From Lacisediminimonas sp. (GTDB taxonomy: Bacteria; Pseudomonadota; Gammaproteobacteria; Burkholderiales; Burkholderiaceae_D): DNA of 53,489 nt. The stretch spans positions 1-53,489 of the forward strand of contig NZ_JAUSNH010000121.1 of assembly GCF_030645335.1 (NCBI RefSeq), read 5' to 3'. Every line of letters begins with the position of its first letter. Positions within the stretch are counted from its first letter, which is position 1. The position numbers and the translations under genes were made by a program. Of this stretch, positions 18,749 through 29,237 are shown in pieces. Below the pieces are notes generated by a model that saw only the letters and a list, made by a program, of their open reading frames with translations, ran no database searches and was not told where the DNA came from.

Positions 18749-19939
18749 ATGCTTCATGTTCCCGGCCTGAGTTTTGACCACGGCGAAGACATCGCCGCCC
18801 TGCGCGAGAGCGTGCAACAATTTTCCGCCGCCGAGATTGCGCCGCGCGCTGCCGATATCGACCGCAGTGACCAATTCCCGCCGGACCTGTGGCGCAAGAT
18901 GGGTGCAATGGGTCTGCTTGGCGTGACCGTCGAGGAGGAATACGGCGGCAGCGCGATGGGTTACCTCGCGCACATCATTGCGATGGAGGAAATCTCGCGT
19001 GCGTCGGCCTCGGTCGGCCTGTCTTATGGCGCGCACTCGAACCTGTGCGTCAACCAGATCCGCCGCAACGGCACCGACGCGCAAAAGCGCAAATACCTGC
19101 CCGGGCTGGTGTCGGGCGAACTCGTCGGCGCGCTGGCGATGTCGGAGCCCAACGCCGGCTCGGATGTGGTCGGCATGCGGCTGCGGGCCGACTTCAAGGG
19201 CGACCGCTGGGTGCTCAACGGCACCAAGATGTGGATCACCAACGGTCCCGATGCCGATGTGCTGGTGGTGTACGGGAAGAACGATATCGAAGCCGGTGCG
19301 CGTGGCATGAGCGCGTTCCTGGTCGAAAAAAGCTTCAAGGGATTTTCGGTTGCCCAGAAGCTCGACAAGCTGGGCATGCGCGGCTCCAACACCGGCGAAC
19401 TGGTGTTCGAGGACTGCGAAGTGCCGGCCGAGAATGTGCTGGGTGGATTGGGGCGCGGCGTCAACGTGCTGATGTCGGGCCTGGACTTCGAACGCACGGT
19501 GCTGTCGGGCGGTCCCTTGGGCATCATGCAAGCCTGCATGGATGTGACGATTCCCTACCTGCATGAGCGCAAGCAGTTCGGCCAGCCGATCGGTGAATTC
19601 CAGTTGATGCAGGGCAAGCTGGCAGACATGTACTCCACCATGATGGCCTGCCGTGCTTATGTGTATGCAGTGGGCCAGGCCTGCGACCGCGCCGGCACGC
19701 CCGAAGCGGTGCGGGCATTGCGCAAGGACGCCGCCGGTGCGATCTTGTATTCCGCTGAAAAAGCGACCTGGATGGCGGGCGAGACGATACAGGCGCTGGG
19801 TGGTAACGGCTATGTAAATGACTATCCTGCCGGGCGCTTGTGGCGTGACGCCAAGCTCTATGAAATCGGCGCCGGCACCAGTGAAATCCGGCGCATGCTG
19901 ATCGGCCGCGAGTTGTTTGCACAGACGCGGCAAGACTGA
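18749..19939 (+). CDS. ivd: isovaleryl-CoA dehydrogenase
   Basis: Acyl-CoA dehydrogenase: [75 protein letters not shown]. Confidence 0.92.
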   Translation: MLHVPGLSFDHGEDIAALRESVQQFSAAEIAPRAADIDRSDQFPPDLWRKMGAMGLLGVTVEEEYGGSAMGYLAHIIAMEEISRASASVGLSYGAHSNLCVNQIRRNGTDAQKRKYLPGLVSGELVGALAMSEPNAGSDVVGMRLRADFKGDRWVLNGTKMWITNGPDADVLVVYGKNDIEAGARGMSAFLVEKSFKGFSVAQKLDKLGMRGSNTGELVFEDCEVPAENVLGGLGRGVNVLMSGLDFERTVLSGGPLGIMQACMDVTIPYLHERKQFGQPIGEFQLMQGKLADMYSTMMACRAYVYAVGQACDRAGTPEAVRALRKDAAGAILYSAEKATWMAGETIQALGGNGYVNDYPAGRLWRDAKLYEIGAGTSEIRRMLIGRELFAQTRQD

Positions 19940-19949
19940 AAGCTGCGCT

Positions 19950-19982
19950 GCTTGCACCGGCCCGGCGCAACCGGGTGCAAGC
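19950..19982. other. intergenic inverted repeat between ivd and thiolase
   Basis: GCTTGCACC...GGTGCAAGC, 9-bp perfect arms. Confidence 0.5.
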
Positions 19983-20110
19983 TCATGCCCGGCGTGATCA
20001 GGACCCCGACCCACCGACATGGTGCAAAATACCGGTCACGCAATGCACAGCCGGACTTGGCAAACCAGCCAGTAAACAATGAAGCACACCTCAATAATGG
20101 AGCAAGCAAA

Positions 20111-21292
20111 ATGAATGATCCGATCGTCATCGTCGGTGCCGCCCGCACGCCAATGGGCGCATTCCAGGGCGACTTTTCTTCGGTTACGGCCAGTGAGCTT
20201 GGCGCCGTGGCGATCCGCGCCGCGGTCGAGCGCGCCGGCATCGCAGCCGACCAGGTTCAGGATGTGATTTTTGGCAACTGCCTGATGGCCGGCCAGGGCC
20301 AGGCACCGGCACGCCAGGCAGCGATCAAGGCCGGCATACCGACTTCCGCCGGCGCCGTGACCCTGTCGAAAATGTGCGGCTCTGCGATGCAGGCTGCAAT
20401 GTATGCGCACGACGCGCTGCTGGCCGGCACCAACGATGTCATCGTTGCCGGAGGCATGGAGTCGATGACCAATGCACCCTACCTGATCCCGAAAGCACGC
20501 GGCGGTTACCGCATCGGCCATGCCATGATGTATGACCACATGATGCTCGACGGCCTGGAAGACGCTTATGAAGCCGGTCGTTCAATGGGCACTTTCGGCG
20601 AAGAATGCGCCGCCAAGTACCAGTTCACGCGCGAAGCGCAGGATGCCTTTGCGATTGAATCGGTCAAGCGCGCCCAGGCCGCGACGGCGGACGGTTCTTT
20701 TGCATGGGAGATCGCGCCGGTCACGGTAAAAGGTCGCGGCGGTGACGTCGTGGTCGACAAGGATGAAGGTCCGCTCAAGGCAAAGCTGGACAAGATCGCT
20801 ACGCTCAAGCCCGCCTTCAAGAAAGACGGCACCATCACCGCAGCATCGTCGTCATCGATCAATGATGGCGCCGCCGCGCTGGTGATGATGCGCGAATCGA
20901 CGGCGCAGAAACTTGGCTGCAAGCCGATTGCCCGCATCCTGGGCCATACCCGCCATTCGCAGGCGCCGAACTGGTTCACCACCGCACCGGTGGGCGCAAT
21001 CGACAAGCTCTACAAGAAAGTTGGCTGGAGCACCGCGGAAGTGGACCTGTTCGAAGTCAACGAAGCATTTGCCGCCGTCGCCATGGCCGCCATGGTCGAG
21101 CACAAGATCCCGCATGAGAAAATCAACATCCATGGCGGCGCCTGCGCGCTCGGCCATCCGATCGGTGCATCCGGCGCACGCATTATCGTCACGCTGATCG
21201 GCGCGTTGAAAAAGACGGGCGGCAAGCGCGGCGTTGCCACGCTGTGCATTGGCGGTGGCGAAGCCACTGCCATGGCAATCGAGTTGATGTAG
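20111..21292 (+). CDS. acetyl-CoA C-acetyltransferase (thiolase)
   Basis: MCGSAMQAAMYAHDAL, GGMESMTNAPYL, GGACALGHPIGASGARI. Confidence 0.93.
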   Translation: MNDPIVIVGAARTPMGAFQGDFSSVTASELGAVAIRAAVERAGIAADQVQDVIFGNCLMAGQGQAPARQAAIKAGIPTSAGAVTLSKMCGSAMQAAMYAHDALLAGTNDVIVAGGMESMTNAPYLIPKARGGYRIGHAMMYDHMMLDGLEDAYEAGRSMGTFGEECAAKYQFTREAQDAFAIESVKRAQAATADGSFAWEIAPVTVKGRGGDVVVDKDEGPLKAKLDKIATLKPAFKKDGTITAASSSSINDGAAALVMMRESTAQKLGCKPIARILGHTRHSQAPNWFTTAPVGAIDKLYKKVGWSTAEVDLFEVNEAFAAVAMAAMVEHKIPHEKINIHGGACALGHPIGASGARIIVTLIGALKKTGGKRGVATLCIGGGEATAMAIELM

Positions 21293-21294
21293 CC

Positions 21295-21963
21295 ATGCCG
21301 GTCGCTCTGGTCATCGGCGCGTCGCGCGGCATCGGCCGTGAATTCGCGCGTCAGTTGCTGGATGAAGGCTGGCAAGTGTTCGCGACGGCGCGTGATGCTG
21401 GCGCCGTAGCCGAACTCAATGCCGCCGGTGCGGCTGGCATCAAGCTCGACGTCACGCAGCCGGAGTCGCTGGCCGCATTGGGCTGGCAAATGGACGGCGT
21501 CGCGCTCGACCTGGTGCTTTATGTCGCCGGCGTGTACGGCCCGCGCATTGGGCCGACGCAGTCGCCAGGCGCCGCCGATTTCGACCTGGTGATGCATACC
21601 AACGTGCTGGGCGCAATCCAGGCCGTGCCGCTGCTGGCGCCGATGGTGGAAGCGGCGGATGGCCGCTTTGTTTTCATCAGCAGCGGCATGGGCAGCATCG
21701 GCGGCCTGCAATCTGGCGATGGCTGGCTTTACCGCGCGTCCAAGGCCGCGCTCAACATGGTGGTCCGGGCGGCTGCGTTCGAGTATGCGCGGATCACGAT
21801 GATCACCATGTCGCCCGGCTGGGTAAAGACCGACATGGGCGGCGTCGATGCACCGATTGGCGTCGAACAAAGCGTGGCGGGCATGTTGCGCGCAATCGGC
21901 AGCACCACGCGCGCCGACAGCGGCAGCTTCATCAATCATGAAGGCAATATCGTGCCATGGTGA
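21295..21963 (+). CDS. SDR-family oxidoreductase
   Basis: ALVIGASRGIGREFARQL, YRASKAALN. Confidence 0.88.
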   Translation: MPVALVIGASRGIGREFARQLLDEGWQVFATARDAGAVAELNAAGAAGIKLDVTQPESLAALGWQMDGVALDLVLYVAGVYGPRIGPTQSPGAADFDLVMHTNVLGAIQAVPLLAPMVEAADGRFVFISSGMGSIGGLQSGDGWLYRASKAALNMVVRAAAFEYARITMITMSPGWVKTDMGGVDAPIGVEQSVAGMLRAIGSTTRADSGSFINHEGNIVPW

Positions 21964-22049
21964 CGCTGCCGATGGACCGGCAATAGCCGCCGGCCTGAGT
22001 GGCCGGTGGCAGCCGGCATCATGAAGAATTGAATAGCGAAGGGGACAGC

Positions 22050-23078
22050 ATGGCAGCAGAGATCGAATTCTTTTTTGATTTTTCTTCGCCTTACGGCTAT
22101 TTCGGATCGACCGCGATCGAAGCCTTGGCGGCGCGCCACGGTCGCACCGTGCGCTGGCGTCCGATCCTGCTGGGCGTGATCTTCCGCGCCACTGGCAGCG
22201 GTCCGCTGGTATCGATCCCGCTCAAGGGCGACTATGCCCGGCTCGACTTCAAGCGGACTTCGCGATTCCACGGCATCGATTTCAACCTGCCCGATCCGTT
22301 CCCGATATCGAGCACGGCACCGGCCCGCGCCATGTTGTGGACGCGCGCGGAACATGGCGACCAGCAAGCCGTGGCATTGGCCAAGGCCTTGTATCGCGCC
22401 TATTTCGTCGACAACATCGACATCAGTTTGGCGGCCAATGTCGTGCAGGTCGGCTCGTCGTTGGGTCTGGATGCCGCTGCGCTGGCCGTCGGGCTGGACA
22501 GTACCGAAGCCCGCGCGCAACTCAAGGCCGATACCGATGAAGCGATGCAGCGCGGCGTATTCGGTTCGCCATTCGTCATCGTCGACGGCGAGCCATTCTG
22601 GGGTTTCGACCACTTTGCGCATATCGACGCTTACCTGTCCGGAATGACGACGGCCGCCGCGACCCCAGCGGCTGCGCCGGGGCCGATCAAGGGCCATCGC
22701 CAGATGGTCGATGAGGCGAGCGCGAAGATCCGTCGTTACACGGTAGAAGAAGCGATGGCCAGGCTGCAGGATCCCGATGTGCAGTTTGTCGACATCCGCG
22801 ACGTGCGCGAGCTCGAACGCGAAGGCGTGGTGCCGGGCGCGATGCATGCACCGCGTGGCATGATCGAGTTCTGGGTCGATCCATCATCGCCCTATCACAA
22901 GCCGCAGTTCGCCCAGCCCAAGGAATTCATTTTCTTTTGCGCCGCCGGTTGGCGCAGCGCGCTGACGACTGCCACTGTGCAGGAAATTGGCCTGCAGAAT
23001 GTGGCCGACATCGAAGGGGGATTCGGCGCCTGGAAAGCGGCCGGCGCGCCGGTCGCAGAAAAGGCGAAGAAGGCTTGA
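22050..23078 (+). CDS. 2-hydroxychromene-2-carboxylate isomerase (DsbA-fold) fused to a C-terminal rhodanese domain
   Basis: FFFDFSSPYGYFGS...GVFGSPFVIVDGEPFWG then VQFVDIRDVRELEREGVVPGAMHAPRGMIEFW...FFCAAGWRSAL. Confidence 0.85.
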   Translation: MAAEIEFFFDFSSPYGYFGSTAIEALAARHGRTVRWRPILLGVIFRATGSGPLVSIPLKGDYARLDFKRTSRFHGIDFNLPDPFPISSTAPARAMLWTRAEHGDQQAVALAKALYRAYFVDNIDISLAANVVQVGSSLGLDAAALAVGLDSTEARAQLKADTDEAMQRGVFGSPFVIVDGEPFWGFDHFAHIDAYLSGMTTAAATPAAAPGPIKGHRQMVDEASAKIRRYTVEEAMARLQDPDVQFVDIRDVRELEREGVVPGAMHAPRGMIEFWVDPSSPYHKPQFAQPKEFIFFCAAGWRSALTTATVQEIGLQNVADIEGGFGAWKAAGAPVAEKAKKA

Positions 23079-23470
23079 GCGGCAAGAGCTTGCCTTGCCC
23101 CTGCGGCGGCGCCGACTATGCCCAATGCTGCGCGCGCATGATCGAGCACGGCGAGATCGCGGCGAATGCCGAAGTATTGATGCGCTCGCGCTACAGCGCT
23201 TTTGTGCTGCGCAATGAAGGTTACCTGCTGCAGACCTGGCATGCATCAACCCGGCCGCAGCCGCCGCTCACAGATGATGGCGTCAAATGGCTGGGACTGG
23301 AAGTCAGGCGGCACCAGCGGCAAGCGCAAGACGAGCGCGCTACGGTCGAGTTCGTTGCGTGCTACCGCAGCGGCGGACGTGGGCATCGTCTGCATGAGCT
23401 AAGCAATTTCGTACGGGAACAAGGCAGGTGGTGGTACGTGGACGGCAGTTTCCCGGGAAAAGAAAAATGA
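23075..23470 (+). CDS. YchJ-family (UPF0225) SEC-C-motif protein
   Basis: [30 protein letters not shown] start overlaps the upstream stop (TTGA). Confidence 0.8.
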   Translation: MSGKSLPCPCGGADYAQCCARMIEHGEIAANAEVLMRSRYSAFVLRNEGYLLQTWHASTRPQPPLTDDGVKWLGLEVRRHQRQAQDERATVEFVACYRSGGRGHRLHELSNFVREQGRWWYVDGSFPGKEK

Positions 23471-25074
23471 CGAAGATAGAAAGCCGGCTCAATCCGCGCG
23501 CGGATGATTTCATTGCCAATGCCGCAGCGATGCGCGCGCTGGTGGCCGACCTAGAACAGAAAGTGGCCCAGGTTGCGCTTGGCGGTGGCCAGCAGGCGCG
23601 CGACAAGCACACTGGACGCGGCAAGCTGTTGCCACGCGACCGCGTGCAGGCGCTGCTAGACCCCGGCACGCCCTTCCTCGAATTTTCGCAACTGGCCGGC
23701 TACCAGATGCATCGCAATGAAGCGCCCTGCGGCGGAATCATCACCGGCATTGGCCGGGTGGCGGGCCGCGAGTGCGTGATCGTCTGCAACGATGCCACGG
23801 TCAAGGGCGGCACCTACTATCCGATCACGGTGAAAAAGCATTTGCGGGCACAGGAAATCGCCGAGCAGAACCGGCTCCCCTGCATTTATCTGGTCGACAG
23901 CGGCGGCGCAAACCTGCCCAACCAGGATGAAGTATTTGCCGACCGCGACCACTTTGGCCGCATCTTCTTCAACCAGGCCACCATGTCGGCCAAGGGCATT
24001 GCGCAAATTGCGGTGGTAATGGGTTCCTGCACAGCAGGCGGCGCGTATGTGCCGGCAATGAGCGACGAGTCGATCATCGTCAAGGACCAGGGCACGATCT
24101 TCCTGGGCGGCCCGCCGCTGGTCAAGGCAGCCACTGGCGAAGTGGTTTCCGCCGAGGACCTGGGCGGCGGCGACGTGCACACGCGCTTGTCCGGCGTGGT
24201 CGACCACCTGGCGCAAAACGATTTGCATGCACTGGCGCTCGCGCGCCGCATCGTCGGCAACCTGAACGCCAGCAAAAAACACGAACTGGAACTGCGTCCG
24301 CCGCAGGAGCCGGCCTACCCGGCCAGCGAATTGTATGGCGTGATACCGACCGACACGCGCAAGCCTTTTGATGTGCGGGAAGTGATTGCGCGTATTGTGG
24401 ACGCCAGCGCCTTCGACGAATTCAAGGCGCGCTACGGCACCACGCTGGTGTGCGGCTTTGCCCATTTGCATGGCATGCCGGTGGGCATCATCGCCAATAA
24501 CGGCATCCTGTTTTCCGAGTCCGCACTCAAGGGAGCGCATTTCATCGAGCTGTGCTGCGCCCGCAAGATTCCACTGGTGTTCTTGCAGAACATCACCGGT
24601 TTCATGGTCGGGCGCAAATACGAGAATGAAGGCATTGCCCGCAACGGCGCCAAGATGGTGATGGCGGTGGCCAACGCGGCAGTGCCCAAGCTGACCGTCA
24701 TCATCGGCGGCAGTTTCGGCGCCGGCAACTATGGCATGTGCGGCCGCGCATTCGCGCCGCGCTTGTTGTGGATGTGGCCCAACGCGCGCATTTCGGTGAT
24801 GGGCGGCGAGCAAGCCGCCAGCGTGCTGGCCACCGTGCGGCGCGACGGCATCGAGGCGCGCGGCGAGAGCTGGAGCGCGCAGGACGAACAAGCCTTCCGC
24901 CAGCCGATCCGCGAGCAGTACGAGCACCAGGGACATCCGTATTACGCCAGCGCCCGCCTGTGGGATGACGGCGTCATCGACCCGGCCGATACCCGCCGGG
25001 TACTGGCGCTGGGCCTGTCGGCGGCGCTCAATGCGCCGATCGGAGAGACTCGCTTTGGCATCTTCCGGATGTAA
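23467..25074 (+). CDS. liuB: methylcrotonyl-CoA carboxylase beta (carboxyltransferase) subunit
   Basis: [63 protein letters not shown] overlap with YchJ. Confidence 0.93.
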   Translation: MTKIESRLNPRADDFIANAAAMRALVADLEQKVAQVALGGGQQARDKHTGRGKLLPRDRVQALLDPGTPFLEFSQLAGYQMHRNEAPCGGIITGIGRVAGRECVIVCNDATVKGGTYYPITVKKHLRAQEIAEQNRLPCIYLVDSGGANLPNQDEVFADRDHFGRIFFNQATMSAKGIAQIAVVMGSCTAGGAYVPAMSDESIIVKDQGTIFLGGPPLVKAATGEVVSAEDLGGGDVHTRLSGVVDHLAQNDLHALALARRIVGNLNASKKHELELRPPQEPAYPASELYGVIPTDTRKPFDVREVIARIVDASAFDEFKARYGTTLVCGFAHLHGMPVGIIANNGILFSESALKGAHFIELCCARKIPLVFLQNITGFMVGRKYENEGIARNGAKMVMAVANAAVPKLTVIIGGSFGAGNYGMCGRAFAPRLLWMWPNARISVMGGEQAASVLATVRRDGIEARGESWSAQDEQAFRQPIREQYEHQGHPYYASARLWDDGVIDPADTRRVLALGLSAALNAPIGETRFGIFRM

Positions 25075-25085
25075 TCGATTCAGTT

Positions 25086-25130
25086 GCAATGAAACCAGCC
25101 GCAATGAAACAAGGTGCAATGAGCAGACCA
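25086..25130 (+). repeat. three tandem imperfect 15-bp units upstream of the enoyl-CoA hydratase gene
   Basis: GCAATGAAACCAGCC / GCAATGAAACAAGGT / GCAATGAGCAGACCA. Confidence 0.7.
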
Positions 25131-25930
25131 TGACCCAGGAATACGCCGGCTACCAAACCATCGCCGTCGCCATCGACGCCCGGGTCGCGACCGTGACGCT
25201 GAACCGGCCCGCGTTGCGCAATGCATTCAACGAAATCACGATCGCCGAATTGAGCGCCGTATTCGGGCAGCTGGGGAACGATCCCGCGGTGCGGGTGATC
25301 GTGGTGGCTGCCAGCGGTCCGGCATTCTGCGCTGGCGCCGACCTGCACTGGATGAAGAAAATGGCCAGCTACAGCCATGCAGAAAACCTGGCCGATGCGG
25401 CCGCGCTGGCCGCCATGTTGCGCGCCATCGACCTGTGTTCGAAACCGGTCGTGGCCAGGGTGCAGGGCGATGCCTATGCCGGCGGCGTCGGCCTGGTCGC
25501 TGCGGCTGATATCGCGGTGGCCGCGCAGGGTGCGCAATTTTGCCTTTCCGAAGTCAAGATCGGGCTGATTCCTGCGACAATCTCGCCCTATGTGATTCGC
25601 GCAATGGGCGCTTCGGCCGCGCGCCGCTATTTCCTGACCGCCGAGCGATTTCCTGCACAGCAGGCGCACCGGATCGGACTGGTGCACGAAGTGGTCGAAG
25701 CACAAGCGCTGGACAGCACCGTGGCCGGCATTGTCAATGCGCTGCTGGCGGCCAGCCCGCACGCGGTGGGCGCGGCCAAGCAACTGGTGCGCGACGTCGC
25801 CGGGAAGGCGATCGACGATGCACTGATCGCCGACACGGTTGGCCGCATCGCCGACATTCGCGCCTCTGACGAGGGCCGCGAGGGCGTGCAGTCCTTCCTC
25901 GATAAACGCAAGCCGCGCTGGCTGGACTGA
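25130..25930 (+). CDS. liuC: enoyl-CoA hydratase/isomerase family (methylglutaconyl-CoA hydratase)
   Basis: VTLNRPALRNAFNE, AASGPAFCAGADLHWMK, GGVGLVAAADIAVAA, SEVKIGLIPATISPYV; context. Confidence 0.88.
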   Translation: MTQEYAGYQTIAVAIDARVATVTLNRPALRNAFNEITIAELSAVFGQLGNDPAVRVIVVAASGPAFCAGADLHWMKKMASYSHAENLADAAALAAMLRAIDLCSKPVVARVQGDAYAGGVGLVAAADIAVAAQGAQFCLSEVKIGLIPATISPYVIRAMGASAARRYFLTAERFPAQQAHRIGLVHEVVEAQALDSTVAGIVNALLAASPHAVGAAKQLVRDVAGKAIDDALIADTVGRIADIRASDEGREGVQSFLDKRKPRWLD

Positions 25931-25965
25931 GCCAGCCGACTGCCAAGAACAATTCGGAGCATTCA

Positions 25966-27306
25966 TTGAAGCCATCATCGCAGGATGATTGGGTGGCACG
26001 CAGCCTGGACAGCGTGTGGCACCCATGTACGCAAATGCAGCATCACGAAACCATGCCGCTGGTGGCGCTTGCGCGCGGCCAGGGCGCATGGTTGTTCGAT
26101 CACGACGGCCGGCGCTATCTCGACGCCATCAGTTCCTGGTGGGTCAACCTGTTCGGCCACGCCAATGGCCGCATCAATGCCGCGCTGGTGGATCAGTTGC
26201 AGCGGTTGGAGCACGCCATGCTGGCCGGCTTCACCCACGAGCCGGTGGTGCAACTGTCCGAGCAGCTTGCTGCGCGCACCGGCCATGCGCTCGGCCATTG
26301 CTTCTACGCTTCCGATGGTGCGTCGGCTGTCGAGATTGCACTCAAAATGAGTTTTCATTCCTGGCGCAACGGCGGCCAGTCGGACAAGCAGGAATTCGTC
26401 TGCCTGCAAGGCAGCTATCACGGCGAGACCATCGGCGCGCTGGGCGTGACCGATGTCGCACTGTTTCGCGACGCCTATGGGCCGATGCTCAAGTCCGCCC
26501 ATGTGGTCGCCACGCCGGACGCCCGCCTGGCAGCGCCGGGCGAGACCGCCGCCGACGTCGCGGCACGCGCTGCGGGGGCGCTTGAAAGTTTGCTGCAGCA
26601 GCGCGGCGAGCGTATCGCCGCCGTCATCGTCGAGCCGCTGGTGCAGTGCGCGGCCGGCATGGTCATGCATGACCCGTCCTACCTGCGCGCCGTGCGCAAT
26701 TTATGCGACCGCTACCAGGTGCACCTGATCGCCGACGAAATTGCCGTCGGCTGCGGTCGCACCGGCACTTTCTTCGCCTGCGAGCAGGCCGCCATCTGGC
26801 CCGATTTCCTGTGCCTGTCCAAAGGCATCAGCGGCGGCTACCTGCCCTTGTCGCTGGTGATGACGACCGATGCCGTGTACCAGGCCTTCTATGATCGTGA
26901 CATGGCGCGCGGCTTCCTGCACTCGCATTCCTATACCGGCAATCCGCTGGCCTGCCGCGCCGCGCTGGCAACGCTGCAGATTTTCGATGAAGACGATGTA
27001 CTGAATCAAAACCGCCAGCGCGCAAGCCAGTTGGGCCAGGCCCTGGCGCCGCTGGCGGCGCATCCGCAGGTGCGCCATTTCCGGCAACGGGGAATGATCC
27101 TGGCTTTCGATGCGCAGGTCGACAACCCGACGCAGGCTGCGTCGTTTGCGCGCCGCATGTTTGCCGCCGGGCTGGAACAGGAAGTCCTGTTGCGTCCGAT
27201 CGGGCGCACGGTCTACCTGATGCCGCCCTATGTGCTCGACGAGGAAGAAATCGCGCTGCTGGCGCAGCGCACCCAATCCGTATTTGAACAAGAGGTATCA
27301 CGCTGA
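25966..27306 (+). CDS. bioA: adenosylmethionine--8-amino-7-oxononanoate aminotransferase
   Basis: VWHPCTQMQHHETMPLV, SSWWVNLFGHANGRIN, SGGYLPLSLVMTT; TTG start. Confidence 0.93.
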   Translation: MKPSSQDDWVARSLDSVWHPCTQMQHHETMPLVALARGQGAWLFDHDGRRYLDAISSWWVNLFGHANGRINAALVDQLQRLEHAMLAGFTHEPVVQLSEQLAARTGHALGHCFYASDGASAVEIALKMSFHSWRNGGQSDKQEFVCLQGSYHGETIGALGVTDVALFRDAYGPMLKSAHVVATPDARLAAPGETAADVAARAAGALESLLQQRGERIAAVIVEPLVQCAAGMVMHDPSYLRAVRNLCDRYQVHLIADEIAVGCGRTGTFFACEQAAIWPDFLCLSKGISGGYLPLSLVMTTDAVYQAFYDRDMARGFLHSHSYTGNPLACRAALATLQIFDEDDVLNQNRQRASQLGQALAPLAAHPQVRHFRQRGMILAFDAQVDNPTQAASFARRMFAAGLEQEVLLRPIGRTVYLMPPYVLDEEEIALLAQRTQSVFEQEVSR

Positions 27307-28502
27307 TGGAATTGATCGATCAATTGCAGCAACAGCTGGACCAGTTGAGCCATGCCCAGCTGCGCCGCCGCCGGCGCGTGGTCGGCTCGCCCTGCGCGCC
27401 CGCCATGCAGGTGGATGGCCAGCCCTTGCTGGCATTTTGCAGTAACGACTATCTTGGCCTGGCCAATCATCCGGCATTGGTCGAGGCGCTGGCCGAAGGC
27501 GCGCGCATCTATGGCGTCGGTAGCGGCGCATCGCACCTGATCAACGGCCACAGCCATGCCCACGTCGTGCTGGAGGAGCGTTTTGCCGACTGGTTGTCGC
27601 CGCACATCCCGTCGCCTGGCGCGCTGACTTTCTCGACCGGGTACATGGCCAACCTGGGCGTGCTGACAGGTCTGGGCGGGCCACACGCTGAATTGTTTTC
27701 CGAGGAACTCAACCATGCCTCGCTGATCGACGGTGCGCGGCTGTCGCGCTCGCAGGTCCGGGTCTATCCGCATGGTCGCATCGACATGCTGGCCGAACTG
27801 CTGGGGCAAAGCCAGGCGCAGGTCAAGATCGTCGTCACCGACAGCGTGTTCAGCATGGATGGTGACATTGCGCCCTTGCCGGCGATGTTGGCATTGTGCG
27901 AGCGCCATGGCGCGTGGCTGGTGGTGGATGACGCCCACGGCTTTGGCGTACTGGGCCAGCGCGGGCGTGGCGTGCTGTCGCATTTCGACTTGCGCTCACC
28001 ATATCTCGTGTATGTCGGCACGCTGGGCAAGGCAGCCGGTGTCGCCGGCGCCTTCGTCGCCGCCCATGAGACCGTGATTGACTGGCTGGTGAACCGTTCG
28101 CGGCCGTATATTTACACCACCGCCTCACCGCCCGCACTGTCGCACGCGCTGATGAAGAGCCTGGACCTGATCGAAGGCGACGAGGGCGAGCAGCGCCGCG
28201 CGCACCTGCGCGCGCTGATTGCGCAAGTCAAACATGAGCTGCGCGACATGCGCTGGCAATTGATGGCATCGGAAACCGCGATCCAGCCGGTGATCATCGG
28301 CAGCAACAGCGAAGTGCAGAAGGCGGCGGCCGCCTTGCAGGAGCAAGGCATCTGGGTGCCGCCGATTCGCCCGCCAACCGTGCCGGCCGACTCGGCCCGC
28401 CTGCGCGTCACCCTGTCGGCCGCGCATACGCGCGAGCAGGCCAGCCGGCTGACATCGGCATTGCTGGCCATCGACAGCCTCGACCTGTGCCCGGCGCCAT
28501 GA
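27306..28502 (+). CDS. bioF: 8-amino-7-oxononanoate synthase
   Basis: FCSNDYLGLANHP, GVGSGASHLINGHSHAH, VVDDAHGFGVLG. Confidence 0.93.
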   Translation: MELIDQLQQQLDQLSHAQLRRRRRVVGSPCAPAMQVDGQPLLAFCSNDYLGLANHPALVEALAEGARIYGVGSGASHLINGHSHAHVVLEERFADWLSPHIPSPGALTFSTGYMANLGVLTGLGGPHAELFSEELNHASLIDGARLSRSQVRVYPHGRIDMLAELLGQSQAQVKIVVTDSVFSMDGDIAPLPAMLALCERHGAWLVVDDAHGFGVLGQRGRGVLSHFDLRSPYLVYVGTLGKAAGVAGAFVAAHETVIDWLVNRSRPYIYTTASPPALSHALMKSLDLIEGDEGEQRRAHLRALIAQVKHELRDMRWQLMASETAIQPVIIGSNSEVQKAAAALQEQGIWVPPIRPPTVPADSARLRVTLSAAHTREQASRLTSALLAIDSLDLCPAP

Positions 28503-29206
28503 CACAGGGCGCCGCCTGGTTCGTCATCGGCACCGATACCGAGATCGGCAAGACGCTGGTTTCGGCGGCGCTGCTGCACACATTGGCGCAGCGTGGCGTG
28601 CGCGCGGCGGGCATCAAGCCGGTTGCGGCCGGCGCCACCTGGCGCGATGGCGCCTGGCATAACGAAGACGCCGACATGCTCGCCGCCAACGCCGGTGTCG
28701 AACTGCCGCTGGAATTGTTGACGCCCTGCCTGCTGCGCCAGCCGATGGCGCCCCATATTGCCGCCGAGCTGGAACTGCACCGGATCGACCTGCCCCACCT
28801 GCGCGCCTGCTACGACCAGGTCGCTGCGATGGCGGATGCGGTGGTGGTCGAGGGCGTCGGCGGTTTTCGCGTGCCCCTGACCGATGGCGCCGATACGGCC
28901 GACATGGCGGTACAGTTCGGACTGCCGGTGATCATGGTGGTCGGCCTGCGCCTGGGTTGCCTGAGCCATGCCTTGCTGACCGCTGAAGCGGTCGCGGCCC
29001 GCGGCCTGGACCTGGTGGGTTGGGTCGCCAATACCGTCGATGCCGACATGCTGCAGATACAGGCGAATATCGATGCGCTGCAACAGCGTTTGCCCGCGCC
29101 GCTCTTGGGCGTGGTGCCGCGACTGGCGATTGCCGACGCTGCCCATGCGGCAGCGTACCTGGATTTTTCTTGCCTGCCGGGCTGGACTGCCGGCCGTGCG
29201 CAATAG
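28499..29206 (+). CDS. bioD: dethiobiotin synthetase
   Basis: [42 protein letters not shown] overlap with bioF. Confidence 0.92.
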   Translation: MTQGAAWFVIGTDTEIGKTLVSAALLHTLAQRGVRAAGIKPVAAGATWRDGAWHNEDADMLAANAGVELPLELLTPCLLRQPMAPHIAAELELHRIDLPHLRACYDQVAAMADAVVVEGVGGFRVPLTDGADTADMAVQFGLPVIMVVGLRLGCLSHALLTAEAVAARGLDLVGWVANTVDADMLQIQANIDALQQRLPAPLLGVVPRLAIADAAHAAAYLDFSCLPGWTAGRAQ

Positions 29207-29237
29207 CATGAACATGAGCCCACCAAAGGAACAACAG

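Noticed and set aside
18677-20020. 447-aa minus-strand ORF opposite ivd
   Set aside because: Antisense shadow frame of a conserved acyl-CoA dehydrogenase.
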